Below are positions 52,138-63,007 of a DNA stretch of 64,000 nt, piece by piece. Position 1 is the stretch's first letter; every line of letters begins with the position of its first letter. The notes under the pieces were generated by a model. It searched no databases. It worked only from the letters and a program-made list of their open reading frames with translations, and was not told the origin of the DNA. Origin of the DNA: Lysinibacillus alkalisoli (GTDB lineage Bacteria; Bacillota; Bacilli; Bacillales_A; Planococcaceae); the NCBI RefSeq assembly GCF_014643595.1, contig NZ_BMJT01000007.1, positions 62,001 through 126,000 of the forward strand, given 5' to 3'. The translations under genes and the position numbers were made by a program.

Positions 52138-53430
52138 TTATCGTGCTAGTTTAGCAAATACCTTGTGGAAAGCTTCTACTGTCTTTGCAATATGTTCTTC
52201 TGTATGTGCTGTTGATAAGAATAAACCTTCAAATTGAGATGGTGGTAAGAAAATGCCTTCTTCTGCCATCAATTTAAAGTACTCTGCGAACAATTGTAAG
52301 TCAGATGTTTTAGCTGTGTCAAAGTTAACTACTGCTTCATTTGTAAAGAAGAAACCAATCATCGAACCTGCACGATTTACGGTATGTGGAATATTATATT
52401 TGGTAGCTGCTGCGCGGAAACCTTCTTCTAATTGGTCACCTAGACGCTGGAAATATACATAACTGTCTTGATTTAAGCGTGATAGTGTTTCATAGCCACC
52501 TGTCATTGCTAATGGATTACCTGATAATGTACCCGCTTGATAAATCGGACCAACTGGTGCTACTTGCTGCATAATTTCTTTTGTACCTGCAAATGCACCC
52601 ACTGGTAAGCCCCCACCAATTACTTTACCTAAACATGTCATATCTGGTGCTACACCAAAGTACTCCTGTGCACAGCTATAGTCAACACGGAAACCTGTCA
52701 TTACCTCATCAAAAATTAAGAGTGCACCGTGCTCTTTTGTCACTTCACGTAAGCCTTCTAAAAAGCCTGGCTGAGGTGGTACAACACCCATATTGCCTGC
52801 TACTGGTTCTACAATAACAGCTGCAATATCGTTGCCATGCACTTTAAATACTTCTTTCACTGCTGCTAAATCATTATATGCCATCGTCAATGTATTACGT
52901 GCGATGTCTTTAGGTACACCAGGGCTATCTGGTAAACCTAATGTTGCTACACCAGAGCCTGCTTTGATTAATAAAGAATCCCCATGTCCATGGTATGAGC
53001 CTTCAAATTTAATAATTTTATCACGCTTTGTCACGCCGCGTGCCACACGCAATGCTGACATAGTAGCTTCTGTGCCAGAAGATACGAAACGAATCATATC
53101 CATTGCTGGTAGACGTTCTAATACTAATTTAGCGAGACGGTTTTCCGTTACTGTGGGAGCACCAAATGATGAACCTTTTGCTGCTGTTTCACCAAGTGCT
53201 TTTACTACAGCTGGGTGCGTATGTCCTAAAATTAACGGGCCCCAAGATAAAACATAATCAATGTATTCATTACCATCTACATCACGAATGATGGCGCCAT
53301 GCCCACTATCCATAAAGATGGGGTCCATATTAACAGACTTAAAGGCACGAACGGGGCTATTTACGCCACCTGGCATCATTGTTAATGCTTCTTCATATGC
53401 TTGTTTTGATAATTCATAAGAATGTGTCAT
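52138..53430 (-). CDS. hemL: Glutamate-1-semialdehyde 2,1-aminomutase
   Basis: HemL makes 5-aminolevulinate from glutamate semialdehyde. The PLP lysine is in [32 protein letters not shown] is also conserved. It has 430 residues. Its ATG directly follows the hemB stop, so the two are probably coupled. It is the last gene of the haem operon. Confidence 0.98.
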   Translation of the reverse strand: MTHSYELSKQAYEEALTMMPGGVNSPVRAFKSVNMDPIFMDSGHGAIIRDVDGNEYIDYVLSWGPLILGHTHPAVVKALGETAAKGSSFGAPTVTENRLAKLVLERLPAMDMIRFVSSGTEATMSALRVARGVTKRDKIIKFEGSYHGHGDSLLIKAGSGVATLGLPDSPGVPKDIARNTLTMAYNDLAAVKEVFKVHGNDIAAVIVEPVAGNMGVVPPQPGFLEGLREVTKEHGALLIFDEVMTGFRVDYSCAQEYFGVAPDMTCLGKVIGGGLPVGAFAGTKEIMQQVAPVGPIYQAGTLSGNPLAMTGGYETLSRLNQDSYVYFQRLGDQLEEGFRAAATKYNIPHTVNRAGSMIGFFFTNEAVVNFDTAKTSDLQLFAEYFKLMAEEGIFLPPSQFEGLFLSTAHTEEHIAKTVEAFHKVFAKLAR

Positions 53431-54402
53431 TTATTTCTCCTCCAACCATTTTGCTGCATCTTTTGCATGATACGTAATAATCAAATCTGAGCCTGCTCGT
53501 TTAAAGCCGAGTAATGTTTCTAGCACTACTGCTTTTTCATCAATCCATCCATTTAATGCTGCTGCCTTTACCATCGCGTATTCACCTGAAACATTATAAG
53601 CTACCACAGGTAAGTTTGTAGTATTTTTCACATCACGTACAATATCTAAATAAGCGAGTCCAGGTTTAACAATTAAAAAGTCAGCACCCTCGTCTATATC
53701 TGAAGCTGCCTCGCGAAAAGCTTCTAAGCGATTCGCTGGGTCCATTTGATAAGTCTTGCGGTCTCCAAATTGCGGCGCACCGTCTGCTGCATCACGAAAC
53801 GGGCCGTAATAAGCAGATGCATATTTTACAGCGTAAGACATAATAGGAATATGAGCAAAACCTGCTGCATCTAACCCTTGACGAATTGCCACAACAAAAC
53901 CATCCATCATATTAGACGGGGCAATAATATCTGCTCCTGCTTGCGCTTGTGACACGGCTGTTTTAACAAGTAAATCAAGCGATGCATCATTCACAATTTC
54001 TTCACCTTCTACAACACCACAATGTCCATGGTCTGTATATTCGCATAAGCACGTATCTGCAACGACTAATAGTTCTGGGTAACGCTGTTTAGCGAATCGT
54101 GTTGCTTCTTGAATAATACCATGGTCACAAAATGCGCCTGTGCCTTCCGCATCTTTTTCATGTGGCAAGCCAAATAAAATAATAGCCTTAATGCCAAGTG
54201 CTACGACTTCATCTAATTCTTGACCAAAATTATCTAAAGAAAGCTGATATACTCCTGGCATAGAAGGTACTTCATTTTTAACATGCTCCCCCTCTGCCAC
54301 AAAAATAGGATAAATAAAATCATTTACTGATAATGTTGTCTCTCTCACTAATGCACGCATTGCTGCGTTTTGACGTAGGCGTCTATGTCTTTGAAATGTC
54401 AT
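53431..54402 (-). CDS. hemB: Porphobilinogen synthase
   Basis: HemB condenses two 5-aminolevulinates. The zinc cysteines are in [16 protein letters not shown]. Catalytic lysines are in [17 protein letters not shown] and [11 protein letters not shown]. It has 323 residues. The frame is open to 54543 within hemD, but GGAGGG before the ATG at 54402 marks the start; it overlaps the hemD stop (ATGA). Confidence 0.97.
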   Translation of the reverse strand: MTFQRHRRLRQNAAMRALVRETTLSVNDFIYPIFVAEGEHVKNEVPSMPGVYQLSLDNFGQELDEVVALGIKAIILFGLPHEKDAEGTGAFCDHGIIQEATRFAKQRYPELLVVADTCLCEYTDHGHCGVVEGEEIVNDASLDLLVKTAVSQAQAGADIIAPSNMMDGFVVAIRQGLDAAGFAHIPIMSYAVKYASAYYGPFRDAADGAPQFGDRKTYQMDPANRLEAFREAASDIDEGADFLIVKPGLAYLDIVRDVKNTTNLPVVAYNVSGEYAMVKAAALNGWIDEKAVVLETLLGFKRAGSDLIITYHAKDAAKWLEEK

Positions 54403-55139
54403 CGTTGTCCCTCCGATAAAATAATGGCTTGCAACACTGCTTCCATCGTATAGACAGCAGGTTGTATCGCGACTTCTACTTGTAAATCTTGTAATGCTTT
54501 TGCTGTAATATGCCCAATAGCAGCTACTCTTATTTGTTGCCAACCAATAAGAGGCGCAACATGTTCATGAAATACTTGAACAGCAGATGGGCTAGCAAAA
54601 ATCACCGTTACATTTTCATGCTGCACGCAGTCGATTAAGGCAGGTATTTGCGTTATATTAGCTATTGTTTCATATACTGTCCACTCATCTACACAAAATG
54701 GTAATCCTTCTTTAATTGTAGATTTTGCTTGATCACCACGTATAAATAAGCATTTGGGTTGACCACTTACTATTGTTGGAAACTCTCGAACAAAATAATC
54801 TGCACTATAAATCGTAGGTGAAAATGCAACACTTAACCCTACATCTGCTAAAGCTTTAGTCGTTTTCTCACCAACAGAAGCAATTTTCGCTTCTACTCGC
54901 ATACTTCCAATCTTTTTTATAAAATAATCAACAGCATTTTGGCTGGTAAAAATTAACCAATCATAATTATGTAACTGTTGCTTATTAATCTCATCTTGTG
55001 ATGAATGGAATTGCCTTGTTGTAATAAGAGGAAAAACAGCTGCTCTTCCTCCATGATTTTCAATAGCATCCATAATTGACTGTGTCTTTTTCGTACCTGT
55101 TAACACAATTGTTTGTCCAGCCAATACTTTAGTTGGCAT
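54399..55139 (-). CDS. hemD: Uroporphyrinogen-III synthase
   Basis: HemD closes the tetrapyrrole ring with D-ring inversion. The 246-residue protein has the two-lobed family layout with weak conservation ([27 protein letters not shown]). It overlaps hemC by 11 bp and hemB by 4 bp. Context makes it firm. Confidence 0.94.
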   Translation of the reverse strand: MPTKVLAGQTIVLTGTKKTQSIMDAIENHGGRAAVFPLITTRQFHSSQDEINKQQLHNYDWLIFTSQNAVDYFIKKIGSMRVEAKIASVGEKTTKALADVGLSVAFSPTIYSADYFVREFPTIVSGQPKCLFIRGDQAKSTIKEGLPFCVDEWTVYETIANITQIPALIDCVQHENVTVIFASPSAVQVFHEHVAPLIGWQQIRVAAIGHITAKALQDLQVEVAIQPAVYTMEAVLQAIILSEGQR

Positions 55140-56064
55140 CGCTCTCAGCCTTTACTTTTTGAATTAAATCGTAGGCTCCTTGTGCTGTTAATAATTTTGC
55201 TACTTCTTCACCTACTGTGACAGCATCTTTACCCGATACAGTCTCTTTATAAATAATAGATGCATCAGGTGCTGCTACCATACCTGTAAACGTGATCCCC
55301 TCTGCTGTTGCTTGTGCAAATCCTGCAATTGGCACTTGGCAACCGCCATCCATAGCTGCTAAAAATGCACGCTCTGTATGAGCCTCTTGCCATGTTTTAT
55401 CATCTGTAATTTTTTTGAATACAGCTAGCAACTCAGCGTCATCCGCTCGACATTCAATACCTAAAGAACCTTGTGCTACCGCAGGTAAATAATCTTCTAC
55501 AGGCAAAAACTCTGTAACTACATCATCAGACCAACCTAAGCGCTTTAAACCCGCTGCCGCCAAAATAATAGCATCGTAGTTTTCTGTTTTCAGTTTATTT
55601 AATCGGGTATCAACATTACCTCTAATCCATTTAATCTCAAGGTCTGGACGTAATGTTAAGAGCTGTGCACTACGACGCAATGAACTCGTACCAATAATAG
55701 CGCCTTTTGGTAAGTCCGCTAACTTCACATGATTATTTGAAATGAATGCATCGCGTGGGTCTTCTCTTGGTGGCACGCAACCTAATACTAAACCTTCAGG
55801 TAATTCTGAGGGCATATCTTTCATAGAATGCACCGCAAAGTCAATTTCCTTATCAAATAGCGCCTGTTCAATTTCTTTAACAAAGAGACCTTTACCGCCA
55901 ACTTTAGATAATTGTACATCTAAAATCTGGTCTCCTTTTGTAACGATTTCTTTAATTTCAAACTCAAACGGTGCACCTGCTAATTTTAATTGCTCAATAA
56001 ACCACTTTGTTTGTGTTAAAGCTAACTTACTTCTTCTTGAACCGACAATAATTTTTCTCAACAA
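55129..56064 (-). CDS. hemC: Hydroxymethylbilane synthase
   Basis: HemC links four porphobilinogens. [27 protein letters not shown] and the cofactor-bearing Cys in [12 protein letters not shown] are present. It has 311 residues. No ATG fits; two adjacent TTG codons follow AAAGG, and the first gives this start. Weak initiation is therefore likely. Confidence 0.96.
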   Translation of the reverse strand: MLRKIIVGSRRSKLALTQTKWFIEQLKLAGAPFEFEIKEIVTKGDQILDVQLSKVGGKGLFVKEIEQALFDKEIDFAVHSMKDMPSELPEGLVLGCVPPREDPRDAFISNNHVKLADLPKGAIIGTSSLRRSAQLLTLRPDLEIKWIRGNVDTRLNKLKTENYDAIILAAAGLKRLGWSDDVVTEFLPVEDYLPAVAQGSLGIECRADDAELLAVFKKITDDKTWQEAHTERAFLAAMDGGCQVPIAGFAQATAEGITFTGMVAAPDASIIYKETVSGKDAVTVGEEVAKLLTAQGAYDLIQKVKAESDAN

Positions 56065-56077
56065 AATCCAACCTTTC

Positions 56078-56908
56078 TTAATACCATAAATGGAATGTAG
56101 ATAAGCTACTTACTAAAAAGAAGTTAATCACAACGATTAAATAAGCATAAATTAATATCCAAGCATAACGTGTATTGGACAATTTACCTTTGCGATTAGC
56201 GTACGTAATAGCACTATACATAATAACAATTAAAAATGATGTAATAATTTTGGGATCAAAAACACGCAAACTATCAATTTGCAAAATAGCCCATTCTAAC
56301 CCTAATAATAAACTAATTAATAATATTGGCACACCAATATATACGGTTACATTCATCCATACCGTCATTTGCTCAAGAGGCGGAAACCTCTGCCAAAACA
56401 TAGGTGTTGTTTTTTTCTCTTTTAACATCCGATACATGAGTAAGTAAAGCACAGAAAACACAAATGTTAATGTAAAAACAGCATAGGCTACCATTGCTGT
56501 AAAAATGTGAATAAACAACATCTCAGAGACCATACTCTCATGCACAGCACCTGATAAGCGCTTGGGCATAAAAGTATGGATCGTAACAAATACAAAGCCT
56601 AGTGAATAAATCAATAATACCGGCAAATCTACACGTGCAATACAATGTAAGACAATGGATAGACTCACGAGTAACCACGAATAAAATAAGATACCTTCGT
56701 ATAATGAAAGTATAGGGAATCTTTGGATCTCCCAAATATATAATAATAAATATAAGGACTGTAATACCCAAACAATCGAAACTAGCCAGAAAGCTATACG
56801 TCGCCATTTTGGCCGCTTCATTAAATAATCTACGAAATAAAGAACAAGACTAATTGCATAAATTACAATCATGACTTCATACAATCTCAGTAAAATAAAA
56901 TCAGTCAC
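56078..56908 (-). CDS. hemX: HemX, membrane protein of the haem operon (CcsA-like)
   Basis: HemX is thought to lower GluTR (HemA) levels in B. subtilis. The protein has eight hydrophobic helices with the cytochrome-c-assembly pattern. The frame opens at 56962, but GAGGAAGG lies 7 bases before a GTG at 56908, giving 276 residues and [17 protein letters not shown] in register with HemX. The gap to hemA is 95 bp. Confidence 0.93.
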   Translation of the reverse strand: MTDFILLRLYEVMIVIYAISLVLYFVDYLMKRPKWRRIAFWLVSIVWVLQSLYLLLYIWEIQRFPILSLYEGILFYSWLLVSLSIVLHCIARVDLPVLLIYSLGFVFVTIHTFMPKRLSGAVHESMVSEMLFIHIFTAMVAYAVFTLTFVFSVLYLLMYRMLKEKKTTPMFWQRFPPLEQMTVWMNVTVYIGVPILLISLLLGLEWAILQIDSLRVFDPKIITSFLIVIMYSAITYANRKGKLSNTRYAWILIYAYLIVVINFFLVSSLSTFHLWY

Positions 56909-57003
56909 ATTCCATCCTTCCTCACTGTCTTTTATTTCAAAAGAAAAGCGCTTTCGCATCACGCTACTTAACTAACGCAGATACAAAAACGCCTTACAAA
57001 TTG

Positions 57004-58365
57004 TTAAAATGAAAAATTAGGTTGAGCTACTTGTTGTTGTTTTGCGGCAGCTAAACGCTCTTTTTCTAATTGCTGTGCTTCTTCTTTTTCTGCTTCTACA
57101 GCTTCTTCAATACCAAATATCGTTTGGAACAGCTGTAGTTGCTCATTTGCTTTACGCGTATTCGCAATTTCCTTAACTTGTAGTATTGGATCTTTTAACA
57201 ACTGGTTAATAATTGATTTTGTATGTTTATTTAAGATTTTACGCTCACGTTCTGTGAGCTCTGGCATTTTGTTTTCGATACTTGCCATTGTTTGCTCTTG
57301 AATTTGATTTGCTTTCTTACGCAGTGCTGTAATTACTGGTACAACACCTAACGTTGCTAACCAATTCTCAAAAGCAACATACTCTTGACCAATCATACGC
57401 TCAATCGTCGCAGCTGCCTGTTCACGTTCTGCAAGATTAGCTTCTACAATACCTTGCATATCATCAATATCATATAAAAAGACATTCGGTAAATCACCAA
57501 CAGCAGGATCAATATCACGAGGTACAGCAATGTCTACAATAAATAGTGGTTTTGCTTTGCGTAAACGTAAAATATCATTCATTAGTGCATGGTCAATTAC
57601 ATAATTAGACGCACCCGTAGAGCTAATTAAAATATCTGCATCTAATAATACACATTGTAATTCTTGCAGCGATTTTGCTTCACCTTCAAATTTACCTGCT
57701 AATACTTCTGCTTTTTCAAATGTACGATTGACTACGGTTACTTTTCCAACACCGCTACCATATAAGTTTTGAATAGCTAATTCACCCATCTTACCAGCGC
57801 CTAAAATCACCACATGTTTGCGTTTCAGTGAGCCAAAAATACGTTTAGCCAGCTCTACAGCTGCGTATGAAACGGAAACAGCATTTTCGCCGATCGCTGT
57901 TTCGGTATGTGAGCGCTTAGCAAACGTAATCGCTTGTTTAAAGACATGGTTAAATACGGTTCCCGTTGTACCATTAGTTTGCGCATTTAAAAAACTAGCA
58001 CGCACTTGACCTAGGATTTGTGTTTCCCCCAACACCATAGAGTCAATGCCTGCTGTTACTCGGAACAAATGTGTAAATGCCGCGTCATTTTCATAAATGA
58101 ATAAATAATCCATGAAATCCGCAATGGGTAAGTCAAACCAATCAGCTAAAAATTGTTTAATATAATGTTTGCCTGTGTGCAATTGATCAACTACTGCATA
58201 AATTTCTGTACGATTACAAGTTGATACAATTACATTCTCCAGAATACTTTTTTGTTTTTGTAGCGCTTCCATTGCTTCTGGGAGTGTACTTTCGACAAAT
58301 GAAAGTCGCTCTCTTATTTCAACAGGCGCCGTTCTATAATTCAAGCCTACAACCAAAGTATGCAT
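57004..58365 (-). CDS. hemA: Glutamyl-tRNA reductase
   Basis: HemA reduces glutamyl-tRNA, the first committed step of haem synthesis. The catalytic Cys is in [12 protein letters not shown] and the NADPH site in [12 protein letters not shown]. It has 453 residues. An in-frame GTG upstream lies in GAGGTGG, so the ATG at 58365 ([17 protein letters not shown]) is chosen. It heads hemAXCDBL. A TATAAT lies about 30 bp upstream. Confidence 0.97.
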   Translation of the reverse strand: MHTLVVGLNYRTAPVEIRERLSFVESTLPEAMEALQKQKSILENVIVSTCNRTEIYAVVDQLHTGKHYIKQFLADWFDLPIADFMDYLFIYENDAAFTHLFRVTAGIDSMVLGETQILGQVRASFLNAQTNGTTGTVFNHVFKQAITFAKRSHTETAIGENAVSVSYAAVELAKRIFGSLKRKHVVILGAGKMGELAIQNLYGSGVGKVTVVNRTFEKAEVLAGKFEGEAKSLQELQCVLLDADILISSTGASNYVIDHALMNDILRLRKAKPLFIVDIAVPRDIDPAVGDLPNVFLYDIDDMQGIVEANLAEREQAAATIERMIGQEYVAFENWLATLGVVPVITALRKKANQIQEQTMASIENKMPELTERERKILNKHTKSIINQLLKDPILQVKEIANTRKANEQLQLFQTIFGIEEAVEAEKEEAQQLEKERLAAAKQQQVAQPNFSF

Positions 58366-58469
58366 GAATTTTGCCACCTCACACTTTTTAATTCATGCTG
58401 TTTATTATAACATACATTCTCAGTTAATTCTCGGCAGAAATGTGAACAACCTATGCAAATTATTGCACA

Positions 58470-58503
58470 AAAAAAGGCATTGAGCTTATACTCAATACCT
58501 TTT
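58470..58503 (-). terminator. Terminator of the VWA/SLH operon
   Basis: AAAAGGTATTGAG pairs with CTCAATGCCTTTT on the minus strand, followed by a T-run. Confidence 0.85.
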
Positions 58504-58508
58504 GCTAT

Positions 58509-61367
58509 TTATTGTACTGTGACATTTTTTCTTGATACAACATTACCATCTTTATCATATGCAATAAATTCAACATTTTTATTAAGATTTAAATCTTGGA
58601 AAGCAGCTTTGTCTACAGTTGTTGTAAACAAGGTATTACTGCGATTACCCAATTGGAATTGTAAGTCGCCACCTGCTGCACGATAATTAACTACCACTTT
58701 ATCAACAATCCCACATGTATTGTCTACACGTGTTGACATTGTTACATGATTGCGACGCATCGTTACTTTAGGTTCTTGTAATAACTCGCTGCCAATCGAA
58801 CAAGCATCTAACGTTTTATTACATAGTACCGCATTGATTAATACTTGCATACTATTATGAAATTGCATGCGATTTGTTACATGGAAGTAGGTACCACCTG
58901 TATCACGTGCTAAAGCGACTAACGTCTTATTATTTAACTGTTTCTCATCACCTAAACCAATGGTATACACTTTAACGCCTTGTGCTTTGGCTTTTGTAAT
59001 AATTTGTTTTTGTAACTTTGTCGATGTTTTACCATCTGAAACGATGACCAAAGCTTTACCTGCTTGTTTATTATCTGTGAAGCGATTTAAAGCAACGTCT
59101 GTTGCTTTTAATAAGTCCGTTCCGCCTTTTTCGATCGCATTATCAAATAAACTATGGGTTAAAACATCTTTTGCTTTCCCCTCTTTCAATACAACACCTT
59201 GTGTATCTGCACGTACAATAATATTATGTTCTGAATTGAACTGTTTTACCATTTTACGTACATATTTTGCTCGGTCATTATCAGGGTCTGCAATCTTCAT
59301 TGATTCAGAGTAGTCTACAACTACAGCCAACTCTGTTGCACGTGAGCAACTATTATTCTCAAATTTAGGATCTGTATAAACCGTAAAGGTTTGTGGTTTG
59401 CCCATAAGGTCTTTCAGCATCTTATCATACTCTTTATCGCCTACAGATATTTCTACAGTGCCTTCTGACTCACCATAAACAATAGAATCAAAATATGCAA
59501 CGGCTGTACCTGGCTCACCTGTGCCACTAATGGAACTTGATGTATTTGTAATGAAATGTGCTTTACGCTTTTCACCATTAAATGTAATCTCTACTTCACC
59601 TTGGTAATCTGTAATAACGTCGCCACCTGGCATATACAAATTCACCATTACTTTCGTATAACGCTCATATTCTTTAGGTCGATTAGCGCTAATGTCGCTC
59701 TCTTTTAATGCATCTACACGTTTTTTATAAGCTTCTAATTGTCCTAACTTCTTACCTTTTTCATAACGTAAAAAGACATCTCGCTCTTTTTGACCTAAAT
59801 TCTCATAAATTGCCCAAATCGACATAACGCTGTCATAATGCTCTAATGTAATATCTTTTTCATCTGGCAAATAGCTCATTAACTGTACAATAGCCGCCAC
59901 AGCGTTAATATGCTCTGCCTGAGCAGCAATAACATCATCGATCCCTTGTATCGTATAGGTTGGACGCAATGGGTCTACGCGACTAAATTGGATTTGTGCT
60001 GGATAAACAGCGCCTTCATAAACCCGCTCTTGTAACATGCGATCAAATAACCATAGTGCAATATCATAATCCTCAAACTTTAATACTGCATTTCCATAAC
60101 CTAAGGCATCTTTATTAGCATTATTATCTTTACCATAATGAATATATTCTTTCTTTATTTCACCTAATAAATCTCGGTACTCTGTCAACTGACCAATTTC
60201 AAAGGTATACCCTTCAAATATATTATATACATCAATCAATCCCTCTTGGAAAAATTCTGGTGATTGCTCTGTAATAATTGCTGGTGGCTTAATATTGGTA
60301 TTATCATCTTCTGGTTGGTCTGGGTCCCACACATCATACGTTACACGCATTTCTGCTTTTGGTGCATAACGTAATGGAATTTCAATACGTTTGCCTACAA
60401 AACAACTCATGGATGAATCTTTGTTATTTACTAACTCCAAAGAAATCGTATCTCGCACAGATTTTGTGAGTTGAGGCGCTACAATTGTTGCATAAATGGT
60501 GTCCCCATCTGTATACACATTTCTTGTTACCTTGCCTTCGTTATCAATCGCATATGCACCATAGTTTGAGCGCACTTGGAATTGGTGCACTACATCATTG
60601 GCAATGGGCTGATTGCTACAATTTTGTAATTTCACACGAATAGCTGTTGAATCTACACCATTAGCAATGAGATCTTGTTTCTCGATAACGACTTCTTGCA
60701 CAACACTCTTACTGCTATCTGATCCTACAATGTCATTGCCTGGTTCTGGCTCTGGTTTTGGTAGCTCTACTTCGCCTTCACCTAAAAAACCTGGTGGTAA
60801 ATTAAAGTTAGCATCATGTTTTCCTGTTGCAGGTGCTTGTAAACCAATCACACCAAATGTTTCTTTTTGTACACTGCGATATAAAAACACAGCTAAATCA
60901 CTACCTGATAGATTAACGGTTGGTTTATAACTAGCATATGTTTTATTACCCGTTGCACCTGTTGTAATACCTTCTGTGTACAAATATTGTACAGCGTGTT
61001 TTTCCGTTACATCATGCCCTTTAAATGCTGCATAAATACGTGCATAATCGCCTCTTGTTACAGCACTATCACTGCGATTCAAACCTTTTAATGGTATGTG
61101 AAATTGATCATAAAATGTATAAACCGTTTCTGGTGCACGATTTGTTAATACATAATGTTCATCTAACTTTGCTAAAATATCAAGTAATGTCTTTTCACGT
61201 ACAATAGATGAATTAATAGCAGTTTGACTCATGTATTTATTGGCAATCGCCCAGTTAATCGCTTGCTGTTTTTCACTAGCACTCGCTTGAGTTGTAGTTG
61301 GTACCATCACTGGTATTACTAACAATAGTGCTATAACTATTGTAAAAAACTTACGCCACATTTGCAT
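58509..61367 (-). CDS. Secreted surface protein with SLH-like, Ig-like and von Willebrand factor A domains
   Basis: This 952-residue protein has a signal peptide (FFTIVIALLLVIPVMV, cut near TTQASA). Residues about 32-185 form SLH-like repeats (RGDYARIYAAFKG, SGSDLAVFLYRS). A Pro/Glu linker and an invasin-like Ig domain (LIANGVDSTAIRVKLQN) follow. The VWA domain (about 675-850) has the MIDAS pattern VVVDYSESM, a Thr in GGTDLLKA and VIVSDGKTS. A second Ig-like part ends it. It probably sits in the S-layer and binds a ligand through a metal ion; the target is unknown. Confidence 0.85.
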   Translation of the reverse strand: MQMWRKFFTIVIALLLVIPVMVPTTTQASASEKQQAINWAIANKYMSQTAINSSIVREKTLLDILAKLDEHYVLTNRAPETVYTFYDQFHIPLKGLNRSDSAVTRGDYARIYAAFKGHDVTEKHAVQYLYTEGITTGATGNKTYASYKPTVNLSGSDLAVFLYRSVQKETFGVIGLQAPATGKHDANFNLPPGFLGEGEVELPKPEPEPGNDIVGSDSSKSVVQEVVIEKQDLIANGVDSTAIRVKLQNCSNQPIANDVVHQFQVRSNYGAYAIDNEGKVTRNVYTDGDTIYATIVAPQLTKSVRDTISLELVNNKDSSMSCFVGKRIEIPLRYAPKAEMRVTYDVWDPDQPEDDNTNIKPPAIITEQSPEFFQEGLIDVYNIFEGYTFEIGQLTEYRDLLGEIKKEYIHYGKDNNANKDALGYGNAVLKFEDYDIALWLFDRMLQERVYEGAVYPAQIQFSRVDPLRPTYTIQGIDDVIAAQAEHINAVAAIVQLMSYLPDEKDITLEHYDSVMSIWAIYENLGQKERDVFLRYEKGKKLGQLEAYKKRVDALKESDISANRPKEYERYTKVMVNLYMPGGDVITDYQGEVEITFNGEKRKAHFITNTSSSISGTGEPGTAVAYFDSIVYGESEGTVEISVGDKEYDKMLKDLMGKPQTFTVYTDPKFENNSCSRATELAVVVDYSESMKIADPDNDRAKYVRKMVKQFNSEHNIIVRADTQGVVLKEGKAKDVLTHSLFDNAIEKGGTDLLKATDVALNRFTDNKQAGKALVIVSDGKTSTKLQKQIITKAKAQGVKVYTIGLGDEKQLNNKTLVALARDTGGTYFHVTNRMQFHNSMQVLINAVLCNKTLDACSIGSELLQEPKVTMRRNHVTMSTRVDNTCGIVDKVVVNYRAAGGDLQFQLGNRSNTLFTTTVDKAAFQDLNLNKNVEFIAYDKDGNVVSRKNVTVQ

Positions 61368-61384
61368 ATGTCTTCACCCTTTTT

Positions 61385-62953
61385 TTATTCTGTAAAAATA
61401 ATATCGTCTAAATATAATTGTTTTAAATCATCTTCTAAATAATTTAATAAATTCTCTAACATACGCATCGCTTGCATACGAGTTAAGTATTGATTTGGTT
61501 TGAATGTATTAGAATCTAGAAAACCGTTCATTAAGCCTAATTCACGTGCCAAATAAATATTATTCGCATGCGAGCTTGTGTCTGGCACGTCATGATAAGC
61601 GCGCGTTACATTCATATTTGCCTCTTTATTTTGCATACCAACTGCTCGCACCAAAAAGGTTGCGGCTTGTGCTCTTGTTAAAGAAGCATCTGGTGAGAAT
61701 GCACAAGGATTTATGGTACCCCCTGGATTATTTTTAGAAGGCTTTTGAGGTATGATTGGCGGTTGATTAAAATTACATCTTCCATTACCTGTAGTCAATC
61801 CCTTTTTAGCAGCTAAAAGTAATTTATCATATTTTGGATGTGATGCAGGGATATCATTGAAATAACTACCTGAACCTTTATTTTTGTTTTTATTTTTATT
61901 TCTTTCATCCGGCATATTGACACGTAAATCAACTAATTCAGCTAAACCAACTGTAAAGTCTAAACGTGAAATAGGCTTACCAGGTCTAAACTCCATTTGA
62001 TGTGTTGTATTATTCGGATAACCATTAATAACTTGTAAGCCAAACATCTTACTTACTGTTTCACGATCATGCTCTGCTATTGACTTCATGTCGCTAAATT
62101 TTGCTACAGGCAATGAAACATTATTGGGTGTGTAGCTTAAATTTAATTCAATCTCACCTGTTTCACCATCTGCTAATTCGTATTCATAAATGGATCCCAT
62201 CTCACGATAACTCTCTACTACATAAAAACTCTCATAGCTCACATTAGGTGATAAATTTTCTTGTTTTTCTAACACACGTGATTTAGATACACTATGTTTA
62301 TTTGCCACAATCCATTGGTCTGTGATATCGCCACCAACTTCAAGTTCATAAGTTGTATCTGTTAGCAATGCCTCCGTAGCACCCCAAAAGTTCTCGTAAC
62401 CCGCTCGTCTTGTTTCCACGTTAACAATTACACGCTCTGGTGGTTGATTACGTTTAACGCTTTTATTATAAATCTTACGAGTAATACCGCGTCCTGAATA
62501 ATAATCCGAAGCGGGTCGCACATCAACAAACTTAGCATCTGAATGCTCAAAACCATTCGTTACTAAATCGTACTTCACACCAGCAATCGTTGCTGTTTCT
62601 TTAAACTTTGTAATCTTTTCATTGGCAGTCTGTTGCCCAATCTCGTCGTATGTAATAATTTCTGACTCATACGTTATGTCTCGTGTTAGTTTATCTTTAT
62701 CATTGTCAATATTGACTAAAGATAATTTAATTTGACGCACTAATTTATTGCCTTTAATAGACTCTGTAATTTTTACAGGTGTTTTTTGTGGTGCTACAAA
62801 TAACACTGGTTCTCCAGAAATAAATACAACTTCTTGGTAGTCAGTATGATTTTTTACACCGCCACCCATATCTAATGTTTCGGCTTTAACCGTTGGCGCT
62901 AGTATCATCATAAACAATAAAGTCATCATAACGTACCATTTTTTTCTCTGCAT
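61385..62953 (-). CDS. Secreted S-layer homology (SLH) domain protein
   Basis: This 522-residue protein has a signal peptide (MMTLLFMMILAPTVKA) and an unrecognised beta-rich N-terminal domain. Three SLH repeats follow at about 285-345, 362-440 and 452-508 (YFNDIPASHPKYD, RAQAATFLVRAVGM, AYHDVPDTSSHANN, RMQAMRMLENLL). A KNKNKNK tract splits repeats 1 and 2, and a CNF-to-CAF insert of about 25 residues interrupts repeat 2. SLH domains bind pyruvylated wall polymer. It is 17 bp upstream of the VWA gene in one operon. Confidence 0.88.
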   Translation of the reverse strand: MQRKKWYVMMTLLFMMILAPTVKAETLDMGGGVKNHTDYQEVVFISGEPVLFVAPQKTPVKITESIKGNKLVRQIKLSLVNIDNDKDKLTRDITYESEIITYDEIGQQTANEKITKFKETATIAGVKYDLVTNGFEHSDAKFVDVRPASDYYSGRGITRKIYNKSVKRNQPPERVIVNVETRRAGYENFWGATEALLTDTTYELEVGGDITDQWIVANKHSVSKSRVLEKQENLSPNVSYESFYVVESYREMGSIYEYELADGETGEIELNLSYTPNNVSLPVAKFSDMKSIAEHDRETVSKMFGLQVINGYPNNTTHQMEFRPGKPISRLDFTVGLAELVDLRVNMPDERNKNKNKNKGSGSYFNDIPASHPKYDKLLLAAKKGLTTGNGRCNFNQPPIIPQKPSKNNPGGTINPCAFSPDASLTRAQAATFLVRAVGMQNKEANMNVTRAYHDVPDTSSHANNIYLARELGLMNGFLDSNTFKPNQYLTRMQAMRMLENLLNYLEDDLKQLYLDDIIFTE

Positions 62954-62973
62954 ACTGCCCTTCCTTTCCTTAC

Positions 62974-63003
62974 AAATAAAGACGTGTCTTTCAACACGTC
63001 TTT
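62974..63003 (-). terminator. Hairpin between the last two surface-protein genes
   Basis: AAAGACGTGT and ACACGTCTTT form a perfect 10-bp stem; only a short T-run follows, so it may be leaky. Confidence 0.7.
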
Positions 63004-63007
63004 ACTT

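Noticed and set aside
52793-53257. 154-codon plus-strand frame
   Set aside because: It lies wholly antisense to hemL, a well-conserved gene, and has the composition expected of a shadow frame.
58390-58440. PerR-type box in the hemA promoter
   Set aside because: Only a TTATAATAA half-site is present, and it coincides with the -10 element. It is not enough to call an operator.
61890-61915. Short AT-rich repeat in the SLH gene
   Set aside because: It is in frame and simply encodes a KNKNKNK linker.
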